Shown in pieces: positions 1-6,327 of a stretch of DNA of 9,624 nt; the stretch's first letter is position 1; every line of letters starts with the position of its first letter. The position numbers and the translations under genes were made by a program. Location: the NCBI GenBank assembly GCA_023391955.1, contig JAEWAA010000594.1:1-9624 (forward strand), in the 5' to 3' direction. The DNA comes from Bacillota bacterium (GTDB lineage: Bacteria > Bacillota > Bacilli > Paenibacillales > NBRC-103111). The notes beneath the pieces were generated by a model. It worked only from the letters and a program-made list of their open reading frames with translations, ran no database searches and was not told the origin of the DNA.

Positions 1-1300
1 GTCGAAGGACGATCTGAAGAAGCTTTCCACCACATACGAGCTGATCAGCTCCAAGTATCTCAGCCAGGTGGATCACAACAAGCTGATGAACGGCGCCATT
101 CACGGGATGGTCAATGCTTTGGAGGACCCCTTCACCAGCTACATGGATGCGGAAGAGGCCAAGCAGTTTGACGATACCATCCATTCCTCCTTCCAGGGAA
201 TCGGAGCGGAGGTATCCCTGGAGAGCGGCAAGGTGACCATTGTGTCCCCCATTAAGGGCTCTCCTGCCGAGAAGGCCGGCCTGCGGGCCAATGATGTGAT
301 TCTGACCGTCAACGGAGAGCCGTTGGACGGACTCACCCTTACCCAGGCGGTCGTCAAAATCCGCGGCCCCAAGGGGACCCAGGCCAAGCTGGGTGTGGTG
401 CGCAGCGGGCTGACGGAAGCCATCGAGGTGATCGTGGTGCGGGATGACATTCCCGTCGAAACGGTTTACGGAGAGATGGTGAACGATACCGTCGGCAAAA
501 TCGAAATCCGGCAGTTTGCCACCAATACGGCTGTGCGCTTCAAGGAGGAGCTCACCCGTTTGGAAACCAAGGGTATGAAGTCCCTGATCATCGACGTGCG
601 GAATAATCCGGGCGGCCTCCTGCCGGTTGTAGTGGATATCTCCGAGAACTTCGTGGCCAAGGGCAAGCCGATTCTGCAGATCGAGGACCGGGACGGCAAA
701 CGTGCGCCCACCTTGTCCAACGGCACCACAGCGGCCAAGCAGCTTCCGGTGGCGGTGCTCATCAACAACGGCAGCGCCAGCGCTTCGGAAATTTTGGCCG
801 GCGTGTTCAAGGACACGGGACTGGGCAAGCTGGTGGGTGAAAAAACCTTCGGCAAGGGTACCGTCCAGATGACCTTCGAGAAGGAAATGGGCGACGGCAG
901 CAATATCAAAATGACCACGTATAAGTGGCTTACACCCAAAGGAACCTGGATTCACAAAACGGGTATTGAACCGGATGTGAAGGTGGACCAGCCTGCCTAT
1001 TACCACGTGATGCCGTTCTCGAAGAAGAATGAGCTGACGGTGGATGCCAACAGCGATGAGGTGAAGTCGCTGCAGGTGATGCTGGAGGGGCTGGGCTTCA
1101 AGCCGGGCCGTGCGGACGGGTATTTCAGCCAGCAAACGGCTGAGGTGCTGAAGCAGTACCAGAACAGCCGCAGTCTGCCTGCCACGGGCGTGGCCAACAC
1201 TGCGACGATGGAGAGTTTGGAGAATGACATCATTACTCTCCTTAAGAGTCCGGCCAATGATGCCCAATTGCAGGAGGCTATCCGGCTCCTGAGCCCGTGA
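1..1300 (+). CDS. ctpB: CtpB-like carboxy-terminal processing protease (S41), 5' end outside window
   Basis: This is a serine protease of the C-terminal processing family (S41), which acts outside the membrane on envelope proteins; in Bacillus subtilis CtpB cleaves SpoIVFA to activate pro-sigma-K processing during sporulation. The reading frame is open from base 2, so the gene starts upstream; the GTG at 68 is internal. Counting residues from that GTG, a PDZ domain covers about 44-125 (core GIGAEVSLESGKV and SPAEKAGL). The protease core contains NGSASASE with the catalytic Ser238, and FGKGTVQ with Lys263 and Gln267. The Ser-Lys spacing of 25 residues matches CtpB and E. coli Prc. A peptidoglycan-binding type 1 domain lies at about 328-385, as in B. 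subtilis CtpB. The signal or anchor segment expected at the N terminus is not in the window. The catalytic residues present are intact, so the enzyme should be active. Orthology to CtpB rather than CtpA is judged from the domain order and close remembered similarity. Confidence 0.93.
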   Translation, partial: SKDDLKKLSTTYELISSKYLSQVDHNKLMNGAIHGMVNALEDPFTSYMDAEEAKQFDDTIHSSFQGIGAEVSLESGKVTIVSPIKGSPAEKAGLRANDVILTVNGEPLDGLTLTQAVVKIRGPKGTQAKLGVVRSGLTEAIEVIVVRDDIPVETVYGEMVNDTVGKIEIRQFATNTAVRFKEELTRLETKGMKSLIIDVRNNPGGLLPVVVDISENFVAKGKPILQIEDRDGKRAPTLSNGTTAAKQLPVAVLINNGSASASEILAGVFKDTGLGKLVGEKTFGKGTVQMTFEKEMGDGSNIKMTTYKWLTPKGTWIHKTGIEPDVKVDQPAYYHVMPFSKKNELTVDANSDEVKSLQVMLEGLGFKPGRADGYFSQQTAEVLKQYQNSRSLPATGVANTATMESLENDIITLLKSPANDAQLQEAIRLLSP

Positions 1301-1314
1301 TGCTAAGGTGAGTT

Positions 1315-1367
1315 CATGGAATAATTAGGAAAAATGGTAGCCGCGGCAGGAGAAAGCGGCGTCCATG
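1315..1367 (+). other. Possible folded RNA element between ctpB and minJ
   Basis: CATGGA at 1315-1320 can pair with TCCATG at 1362-1367. They enclose a second stem of GCCGC at 1340-1344 with GCGGC at 1356-1360. The nested arrangement would give a two-stem RNA just upstream of the branched terminator. I do not recognise a known riboswitch or leader consensus in it. It may simply be 3' UTR of the ctpB transcript. Confidence 0.25.
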
Positions 1368-1375
1368 TAGAATGA

Positions 1376-1441
1376 AGAGAAGGTTAAGGCGTGTTTGCAA
1401 ACACGGCCTAGGGGATCAGGTTCCCCGCCTTCTCTTTTTTT
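1376..1441 (+). terminator. Branched intrinsic terminator after ctpB
   Basis: The closing stem is AGAGAAGG (1376-1383) with CCTTCTCT (1428-1435), followed by an uninterrupted T run at 1435-1441. Inside it are two further hairpins: the 16-nt perfect palindrome CGTGTTTGCAAACACG (1390-1405) and GGGGA (1411-1415) with TCCCC (1422-1426). A second 5' strand, AAGGCG (1386-1391), can pair with CGCCTT (1426-1431) and competes with the closing stem. It would end ctpB transcription about 75 nt past the stop codon. The unusual size and the alternative pairing leave open a role as an attenuator for minJ. Confidence 0.75.
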
Positions 1442-1477
1442 GTGCGGTTGTTGCATGTTCCATGAGGGGGATTGTGT

Positions 1478-1513
1478 AAAGGAGCTGATATGCGGTTATG
1501 GACCTGGCTTTGA
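1478..1513 (+). promoter_or_regulatory. Shine-Dalgarno site and 7-codon ORF overlapping the minJ start
   Basis: The only good ribosome site before minJ is AAAGGAG at 1478-1484. It sits 5 nt from an ATG at 1490 but 13 nt from the minJ ATG at 1498. The ATG at 1490 opens the frame MRLWTWL and stops at TGA 1511-1513, inside the minJ coding sequence. The minJ frame itself has a stop (TGA 1486-1488) just upstream, so minJ cannot start earlier. Translation of the tiny ORF may feed or limit minJ initiation, or the ribosome may use the long 13-nt spacing directly. Confidence 0.4.
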
Positions 1514-2793
1514 ATCTGTTGTCCGCTTGGGGAAGAGCGCTGCTGGGGCTCTTGGTGAATCCCTTCTATTACCTGGGGCTGGTGGTGATTCTGCTTCAAT
1601 ACAGACGGCAGATCCGGCTGGAGCGCAAGCTGTTCCATTCCCGCTTTCATTATATGGGCCGGGTTGCCTGGAGATTGGTGGTTTGGGGGTTGGCAGCCGG
1701 ACTGGGGGCATCCCTGGTGCTGGCAGCACTGGGCTCCGCCTTCACGATGGAAGCCATGGTGCTGTTATGGTCCTTATCAGCGGTGCTGATTCTGTTCCGG
1801 CTCCGGTTTTTGTGCCTGGCGTATGCCGCCGGAATTTTAGCTTTGGTAGATGCAGTTTTGGGCTGGGTGCCCCAAGGGGCGGATACGGTGGCCCTCGGGT
1901 GGCTGTACCGGTGGATGGAGGGTGTGGAGACACCGGCGCTGCTGGCTTTGGCAGGGGTGCTCCATCTGGCGGAGGCATTGCTTGTCCGCCATCAGGGAAG
2001 CCTGACCCGGACGCCGTTGTTTTCGGAGAGCAAGCGTGGCCGCGTCATGGGCGGCTTTCAGTTATATGCGTTTTGGCCGGTGGCTCTGTTCCTCATGGTG
2101 CCGGCCCAGTCCGGCGGCTTCCAGCTGCCGTGGACACCGGTATTCGGCTCGGATCTGGCCTCCTCAGGCTGGACCATTCTGGCCTTGCCCGTCGCCATGG
2201 GCTTTATGGAGTCCACGTGGACCCAATTGCCAGAGGACAAAGCCCGGAGAACCTCGGGACGGCTTCTGCTATATGGGGTGGCCGTAACCGGTCTGGCTCT
2301 TTTGTCCCATTGGGTAGGGGCGTTCCTTCCGGTGGCTGCAGTGCTGACCATTGCTCTCCATGAAGGGATTCTATGGTGGGGACGCTGGGAGGAAACCAAG
2401 GAGCCCCTCCGGTTTGTCCATGACAGCCGCGGGCTGAAGATTCTCGCCGTGCTGCCGGACAGTCCGGCGGAGGCGCTGGGTATCCGGACCGGCGAGATCC
2501 TCGCCAAGGTGAATGGGCTGCCTGTACGCACCCGCGAAGGGCTTCATGCCGCCCTGCAGGAGAACCCGGCCTATTGCAAGCTGGAGATTCTCAACCTGGA
2601 GGGAGAGAGCCGCTTTGCGGGTAGAGCGATTTTTGCAGGGGAGCACCATCAGCTGGGCATTCTGCTCTGCCCCGACGAAGACACCCGCTATGTGGTGGAG
2701 GAGCGGCAGCAGCATGGGCTGGTATCGGTGCTGGCCCGGTCCTTGGGCGGCTTATTCGATAAAAAGAGCAGCAGCAGCGACAGGGCCATGTAG
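1498..2793 (+). CDS. minJ: MinJ-like polytopic membrane protein with C-terminal PDZ domain
   Basis: The product is 431 aa and resembles MinJ (YvjD) of B. subtilis, a membrane protein that bridges DivIVA and MinD and so helps place the division septum. About eight hydrophobic segments are visible (near residues 14-33, 59-80, 86-104, 106-123, 145-163, 184-203, 221-238 and 256-295, the last probably double). They are followed by a cytoplasmic PDZ domain at about 310-395 (core LKILAVLPDSPAEALGI and GEILAKVNGLPV). The tail ends in a short serine run. B. subtilis MinJ is about 400 aa with the same layout. Position next to ctpB and on the way to uvrB supports the call, since these genes also lie near one another in B. 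subtilis. The start at 1498 is forced by an in-frame stop at 1486; the SD spacing is unusually long (see the overlapping 7-codon ORF). No clear promoter was seen between the upstream terminator and the start. Other PDZ membrane proteins share this architecture, so the symbol is likely but not certain. Confidence 0.78.
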   Translation: MDLALNLLSAWGRALLGLLVNPFYYLGLVVILLQYRRQIRLERKLFHSRFHYMGRVAWRLVVWGLAAGLGASLVLAALGSAFTMEAMVLLWSLSAVLILFRLRFLCLAYAAGILALVDAVLGWVPQGADTVALGWLYRWMEGVETPALLALAGVLHLAEALLVRHQGSLTRTPLFSESKRGRVMGGFQLYAFWPVALFLMVPAQSGGFQLPWTPVFGSDLASSGWTILALPVAMGFMESTWTQLPEDKARRTSGRLLLYGVAVTGLALLSHWVGAFLPVAAVLTIALHEGILWWGRWEETKEPLRFVHDSRGLKILAVLPDSPAEALGIRTGEILAKVNGLPVRTREGLHAALQENPAYCKLEILNLEGESRFAGRAIFAGEHHQLGILLCPDEDTRYVVEERQQHGLVSVLARSLGGLFDKKSSSSDRAM

Positions 2794-2801
2794 GAAAGCA
2801 G

Positions 2802-2848
2802 AAAGAAAAGGACGCCGCGGACCGAAATCCGATGGCGTCCTTTTCTTT
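2802..2848. terminator. Strong intrinsic terminator after minJ, probably bidirectional
   Basis: A perfect 15-bp stem is formed by 2802-2816 (AAAGAAAAGGACGCC) and 2834-2848 (GGCGTCCTTTTCTTT), with a 17-nt loop containing a small CGGA/TCCG pairing. It begins 8 nt after the minJ stop. The stem end is T-rich on either strand, so it can also stop transcription arriving from the minus-strand glycosidase operon, about 500 nt away. Confidence 0.85.
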
Positions 2849-2907
2849 GTCGTGTGTGGTGTGGCAGCGGCATGAAGCTGCGGTTCCCCTCTCCCCATTT
2901 TACGCGG

Positions 2908-2932
2908 ATAACGGAAGGCAAACTTCCGCTAT
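2908..2932. repeat. Palindrome copy 1
   Basis: Arms are ATAACGGAA and TTCCGCTAT with loop GGCAAAC. There is one A/C mismatch between the arms. The loop is shared with copy 2. Confidence 0.85.
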
Positions 2933-2959
2933 TAGCGGCGGCGGCCCGATAAACGCTGC

Positions 2960-2984
2960 ATAAGGGAAGGCAAACCTCCGTTAT
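2960..2984. repeat. Palindrome copy 2 (most diverged)
   Basis: Arms are ATAAGGGAA and CTCCGTTAT with loop GGCAAAC. Two arm positions no longer pair, but the outer ATAA/TTAT pairing is perfect, and both sides of that position differ from the G/C of the consensus. Confidence 0.7.
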
Positions 2985-3023
2985 GGCAGCTTCATACCGG
3001 AGAAATGGCCGGCTGCATAGCCA

Positions 3024-3048
3024 ATAGCGGAAAGCCCCCTTCCGCTAT
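3024..3048. repeat. Palindrome copy 3
   Basis: Arms ATAGCGGAA and TTCCGCTAT pair perfectly over 9 bp around the loop AGCCCCC. Confidence 0.88.
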
Positions 3049-3075
3049 CGCCAAGAACAGGGTGTTTCCGCCCAA

Positions 3076-3099
3076 ATAGCGGAAGCGATCTTCCGCTAA
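3076..3099. repeat. Palindrome copy 4
   Basis: Arms ATAGCGGAA and TTCCGCTAA surround the loop GCGATC; only the outermost base pair is lost. It shares a 29-nt block with copy 5 (3070-3098 and 3121-3149, one difference). Confidence 0.88.
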
Positions 3100-3126
3100 C
3101 GGCCCCCAGCAGGGCATTCTGCCCAA

Positions 3127-3150
3127 ATAGCGGAAGCGGTCTTCCGCTAT
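3127..3150. repeat. Palindrome copy 5
   Basis: Arms ATAGCGGAA and TTCCGCTAT pair perfectly around the loop GCGGTC, and pairing extends one further A/T pair on each side. It appears to be a tandem-duplication sister of copy 4. Confidence 0.88.
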
Positions 3151-3189
3151 TGCCCGTTTACCTGGGGTAACCAGAGGTTGGCGGGACTC

Positions 3190-3213
3190 ATAACGGAAAA
3201 TTCTTTCCGCTAA
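3190..3213. repeat. Palindrome copy 6
   Basis: Arms ATAACGGAA and TTCCGCTAA surround the loop AATTCT, with an A/C mismatch at the fourth position and an outer mismatch. Confidence 0.85.
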
Positions 3214-3241
3214 CCCCTTCGATGCCGTGTTAGCATCAAAC

Positions 3242-3265
3242 TTAGCGGAAAATCCCTTCCGTTAA
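3242..3265. repeat. Palindrome copy 7
   Basis: Arms TTAGCGGAA and TTCCGTTAA surround the loop AATCCC. A single G/T position would still wobble-pair in RNA. Confidence 0.85.
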
Positions 3266-3349
3266 TCCTCCCACGCCCTGCTGGCTCACCTTGTCCAAGA
3301 AGCTATTTCCGCCGAAAGTGAAATTTTTACTTGTGACCGCCCGGCCTAA

Positions 3350-5332
3350 TCACACGTCCAGCACCACCATCTGGTGATTCTCCAGCAGCGGCAGCGTGAA
3401 GCTGACGGCTTGGCCGCCCTCGTCGGCGGTGAAGGCCAGCTCTGTTCCCTGCGGGGCCAGATAGACCCGCTTCACGGGCTCAGGCAAACGGAGGGTGACG
3501 GGGATATTGTACAGAGGGACGATATCCTCGATAACCTCTACCCGGCCTTTTTTCACCGGAGTGTTGTAGAGCAGATGCTGGACATAACGCCGTTCCTTCA
3601 CCTGATGCTGGAGGGTGACAATCCCTCTGGCCGGCAGACCGGTCTCCGCCATAGGCTTGGGCAGCAGGCGCTGAAGAGCATAATGAACCATCTCCTTCAG
3701 GATCAGATGCCCATTGTCGGCATAATCGGAGAATAGCTTCCAGGCCATATAGATGCCCGCATCGCTTTCCACCATACCCGGTCCTGCCTCCTCACCGTTG
3801 GTGGGGGTGTGCTGATGGGAGCAGAAGGCAAATGCATCCCGGTTGAAATAAGGATTCTCCCGTGCGCCCAGCTGCTGTCCGCCGGGAGCCAGCTCCACCT
3901 GCTGTCCTTCCGCATACATGACGAAGGCCGCAGGCTTCAGTGGACCGGGCACGAAATCCGGCCGGAAATAATCCGGGCAATAGTGGTTTACGCCAATGTG
4001 CTTCACTCCCAGGTCCAGGGCAAAGGCCGATTCCGTCTCATCCAGGCCGGAACGACCCGTAGCCAGCACCTTGCCGCCACCGGCGATAAAGCTGCGGATC
4101 CGCTCCGCCAGCTCCGGCCAAAGCACCGCCTCATCCGGCAGCATCAGAACCTTGTACGCACCAAAATCTGCCTGCGTATCCACCACGTCAAACAGGTAGT
4201 GACATTCGGTCAAAATCCGCACCACACCCGGGTCAGCCAGCTTGTTGCGCTCCTGCTTCTTCAACGCCGGGGGAGCGGCCTCCTGCACTGCCTCCAGAGA
4301 CAGCACCGCTACCTCCGCCATACCGGAAACGCCGGTGCACCAGGGCTCCTTGGCCTCCACCTCAGCGTAGGCCTCTCCAATCAGCGAATAAGTGGCCGGG
4401 TCCATCAGCCCCTTGGGATGGAGCTGATCGCCAATGGAGCAGCCTGCTCCGTGGGCCAGGCTCAGGGCCGTTTCGAACCGCAGGGCATTGGGGTGCTTGT
4501 AGCCCCCGAATTCTCCCCAGGCCTGATGGAACTTGCCGGTCATGCCCAGGAAGTCCATCCCCAGGGTTTGCGCATAACGGGCGGACAAGGGGAAGTGGTC
4601 ATAGCCCCAGCCACCGGTGGGCAGAGACTCCAGCTCCAGGTGGGTGTTGGCATGGGCCAGCTCCCGGCGGCCCCGTGTTTGGTGGCCGCTGTTGTGAAAG
4701 ATGGGCAGGCCGGGCTTGATCGCGTGCACTACCTCCCGCACACGCTCGGTGTAGCGGAGATAGGTTTTGCGCCCGAGGGCGATGACCGCATCCAGATCAC
4801 GGGGATCCTGGCCGTTACGCCGCAGCTCAGCGACGCAATATTGGCAGTAGCATCTGCGGCTGCCCACAATATCCAGGAAGATGCCGTCCGCATCATAGTT
4901 GCGGGTGACCTCTTCTATTTGTGCCAGCAGAATATCCAGATAAGGGGTGTTAAAGCAAAATTCGTGATACCCGGCCTCCATAAACCCCTTCACCCAGCGG
5001 GTTTGGTCCTGAATGTCCCGGATGAGCCAGTCGGGGTGGCGCCGGGCCAGCTTTTCATCCAGTCCGGCGGAGAGGTACACAGGAGTCTTAACTCCGATGG
5101 CATGGGCGGCTTCGATCATTTCCCCCAGCAGGTCAAAGGACAGATTCGGGTGCATCTCGTTGGTTTCACTGGGGTGGTACGCCCAGCCGTGATGACACTT
5201 GGAGAATACAGTGATGGAATCAACGTGACCCTCCCGCAGCATAGCCTGGAATTGAACCTTGGAGAAGTCCTTGGCAATATCGGGAATGGCTTCGGATGTA
5301 TGAAAATCCAGATGAACCTGTCGCAACCGCAT
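3350..5332 (-). CDS. Glycoside hydrolase, GHL6 plus GH42-type trimerisation domain (possible GH151 alpha-L-fucosidase)
   Basis: The 660-aa product resembles bacterial proteins that combine a (beta/alpha)8-barrel hydrolase domain (GHL6 type, about residues 1-335) with a beta-galactosidase trimerisation-like domain (about 365-560) and a C-terminal beta-sandwich (about 565-660). In the barrel, DADGIFLDIVG (147-157) has the look of a catalytic-acid strand with Asp154 as candidate. It is followed by a cysteine cluster CYCQYC (161-166), and by ELESLPTGG (233-241) with two further acidic residues. The GH151 alpha-L-fucosidases share this architecture, and one characterised member comes from Paenibacillus, so removal of terminal fucose is a reasonable guess; substrate cannot be read from sequence. 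No signal peptide is visible, so it should be cytoplasmic. The start ATG at 5332 has GAGGAG (5341-5346) 8 nt upstream and lies 2 nt after the SGNH gene, so the two are co-transcribed. No dedicated terminator was found; the palindrome array lies directly downstream. Confidence 0.85.
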   Translation of the reverse strand: MRLRQVHLDFHTSEAIPDIAKDFSKVQFQAMLREGHVDSITVFSKCHHGWAYHPSETNEMHPNLSFDLLGEMIEAAHAIGVKTPVYLSAGLDEKLARRHPDWLIRDIQDQTRWVKGFMEAGYHEFCFNTPYLDILLAQIEEVTRNYDADGIFLDIVGSRRCYCQYCVAELRRNGQDPRDLDAVIALGRKTYLRYTERVREVVHAIKPGLPIFHNSGHQTRGRRELAHANTHLELESLPTGGWGYDHFPLSARYAQTLGMDFLGMTGKFHQAWGEFGGYKHPNALRFETALSLAHGAGCSIGDQLHPKGLMDPATYSLIGEAYAEVEAKEPWCTGVSGMAEVAVLSLEAVQEAAPPALKKQERNKLADPGVVRILTECHYLFDVVDTQADFGAYKVLMLPDEAVLWPELAERIRSFIAGGGKVLATGRSGLDETESAFALDLGVKHIGVNHYCPDYFRPDFVPGPLKPAAFVMYAEGQQVELAPGGQQLGARENPYFNRDAFAFCSHQHTPTNGEEAGPGMVESDAGIYMAWKLFSDYADNGHLILKEMVHYALQRLLPKPMAETGLPARGIVTLQHQVKERRYVQHLLYNTPVKKGRVEVIEDIVPLYNIPVTLRLPEPVKRVYLAPQGTELAFTADEGGQAVSFTLPLLENHQMVVLDV

Positions 5333-5334
5333 GA

Positions 5335-6276
5335 TTATCGCTCCTCGTTTTGTATTGTGCCGATTTGTGCAATATCCTGCTCCAGGCGCCGTGCAGCCGT
5401 CAGGGCTTCCTCCAGAGGAAGGGCCTCCGCCGCTTTAACGGGATGGGTGTGGCCTACATGCTCCTTCCAGGCGTCCGCCAAAATCCGGTGCCGCTTGAGG
5501 ACCAACGGAAAAGCCGCCCATTCCTCAAGTGACTCTGAAAGATCCTCCATAGGGGTCATGTCCTCGCCAAACCACTCTGCCAGCAGGGTGCGGGCGATAA
5601 CCCCGTGGCCATAGGCGTTGGGATGGATCCCGTCACCGGAGGAATAGCCGGGCTGCCGATGCCGCTCTGAGGCGGTGGCGTGAAGCAGGGGACTCCGGAT
5701 ATCGATTACGCCGCCGGCTGCTTCCAGAGCAGGGTCAGTTAACAGCCATTCCGCGTAGGCGCCCAGCACAGTGTCATATTCCCGGTATGGGGATAAATAG
5801 CTGTAGTCCGGCTTGCCGTCCCCCCCGGTCCGCGGGGCAGGAAACACGAAGGATGCGGCGTCAAACGGCGGCGGGGTTATAACCACCGCTTTGGCTCCCG
5901 CGGCTTTGATTTTTTCGAGAAGCAGGAGCATCCCAGTTTTGTATGCCTGGAACCGTTCCTCCGACAAGGGATGGTAAATCCCGTCGTTCATCCCGTAGCA
6001 GCAGAACACCCAATCGGGCTTGGTTACCTCCAGCGCCCTCTCTGCCCGGTCATGGACGCAGGGGCGGGGAAACGGATGTTTCGCTTCGCTCAGGCCGGAT
6101 GCGGTTTCGCTGCTCACCCCCAGGGGAATCAGGGACAGGTCCTTGCCGGAATGGTATCGGCGGAAATAAGCATCCAAGTAGGCGATATAAAGACCGTTGT
6201 CCGTGACGCTGTCCCCCAAAAAAAGGATTCTCGCGCTAACGGGCAACCGGTTTTGCTTGTGCACCCATGCAGACAT
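5335..6276 (-). CDS. SGNH/GDSL-family hydrolase (probable esterase or deacetylase)
   Basis: The product is a 313-aa SGNH hydrolase. Block I is FLGDSVT with nucleophile Ser23, block II is LGVSSET with Gly53, block III is GMND with Asn97, and block V is DGIHPN with Asp215 and His218. All four oxyanion and catalytic residues are therefore present. Such enzymes remove acetyl or other acyl groups from sugars, lipids or cell-wall polymers. There is no signal peptide, so it probably acts in the cytoplasm. A TTG at 6297 lies in frame upstream, but AAAAGGAGG (6283-6291) is 6 nt before the ATG at 6276, so the ATG is chosen. The gene is first in a two-gene operon with the glycosidase, which suggests de-esterification of an oligosaccharide before or after the glycosidase acts. 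About 75 C-terminal residues beyond block V form a helical extension of unknown role. Confidence 0.88.
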   Translation of the reverse strand: MSAWVHKQNRLPVSARILFLGDSVTDNGLYIAYLDAYFRRYHSGKDLSLIPLGVSSETASGLSEAKHPFPRPCVHDRAERALEVTKPDWVFCCYGMNDGIYHPLSEERFQAYKTGMLLLLEKIKAAGAKAVVITPPPFDAASFVFPAPRTGGDGKPDYSYLSPYREYDTVLGAYAEWLLTDPALEAAGGVIDIRSPLLHATASERHRQPGYSSGDGIHPNAYGHGVIARTLLAEWFGEDMTPMEDLSESLEEWAAFPLVLKRHRILADAWKEHVGHTHPVKAAEALPLEEALTAARRLEQDIAQIGTIQNEER

Positions 6277-6327
6277 GTTGAGCCTCCTTTTAAGCAAATT
6301 CCGTTATTGAACGCTCCAAGCATACCT

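Larger units (their letters stand above)
2908..3265. repeat. Array of seven interspersed imperfect palindromes (TTAGCGGAA / TTCCGCTAA family)
   Basis: The convergent gap between the minJ terminator and the glycosidase stop codon contains seven copies of a 24-25 nt palindrome. Each has two 9-nt arms, near (A/T)TAGCGGAA and TTCCGCTA(A/T), around a 6- or 7-nt loop. Copies start at 2908, 2960, 3024, 3076, 3127, 3190 and 3242. The spacing is 52, 64, 52, 51, 63 and 52 bp although most of the sequence between copies is not conserved. The first three have 7-nt loops and the last four 6-nt loops. No open reading frame with a ribosome site is seen here. Location between convergent genes is typical of REP-like intergenic elements. 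Function is unknown: protein-binding sites, a non-autonomous repeat family, or 3'-UTR hairpins are all possible. Confidence 0.9.

Noticed and set aside
1395..2363. A 322-codon plus-strand open frame beginning in the terminator and overlapping minJ in another frame
   Set aside because: The product is Gly/Pro/Ser-rich without domain features, and its start lies within the terminator hairpin. The overlapping frame has clear membrane helices and a PDZ domain.
2908..3265. CRISPR array
   Set aside because: The repeats are 24-25 nt palindromes with variable loops and partly divergent arms, and the gaps are 27-39 nt with internal hairpins. There are no identical direct repeats and no cas genes in the window.
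3316..3332. AT-rich hairpin AAGTGAAATTTTTACTT just downstream of the glycosidase
   Set aside because: The stem has no G/C clamp and no following T tract on the minus strand, so it does not qualify as a terminator.
3809..5614. A 601-codon plus-strand open frame opposite the glycosidase and SGNH genes
   Set aside because: It spans two well-supported minus-strand genes with clear motifs and ribosome sites; its translation is low in recognisable domains. Long antisense frames are common in GC-rich coding DNA.
6276..6297. TTG start at 6297 for the SGNH hydrolase
   Set aside because: The ribosome site AAAAGGAGG lies inside this extension, 6 nt before ATG 6276, which is therefore the start.
6299..6307. 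TTCCGTTAT, a half-site of the palindrome family upstream of the SGNH gene
   Set aside because: The partner arm is absent (only TAAGCAAA on the other side), and a single 9-nt match is weak evidence.
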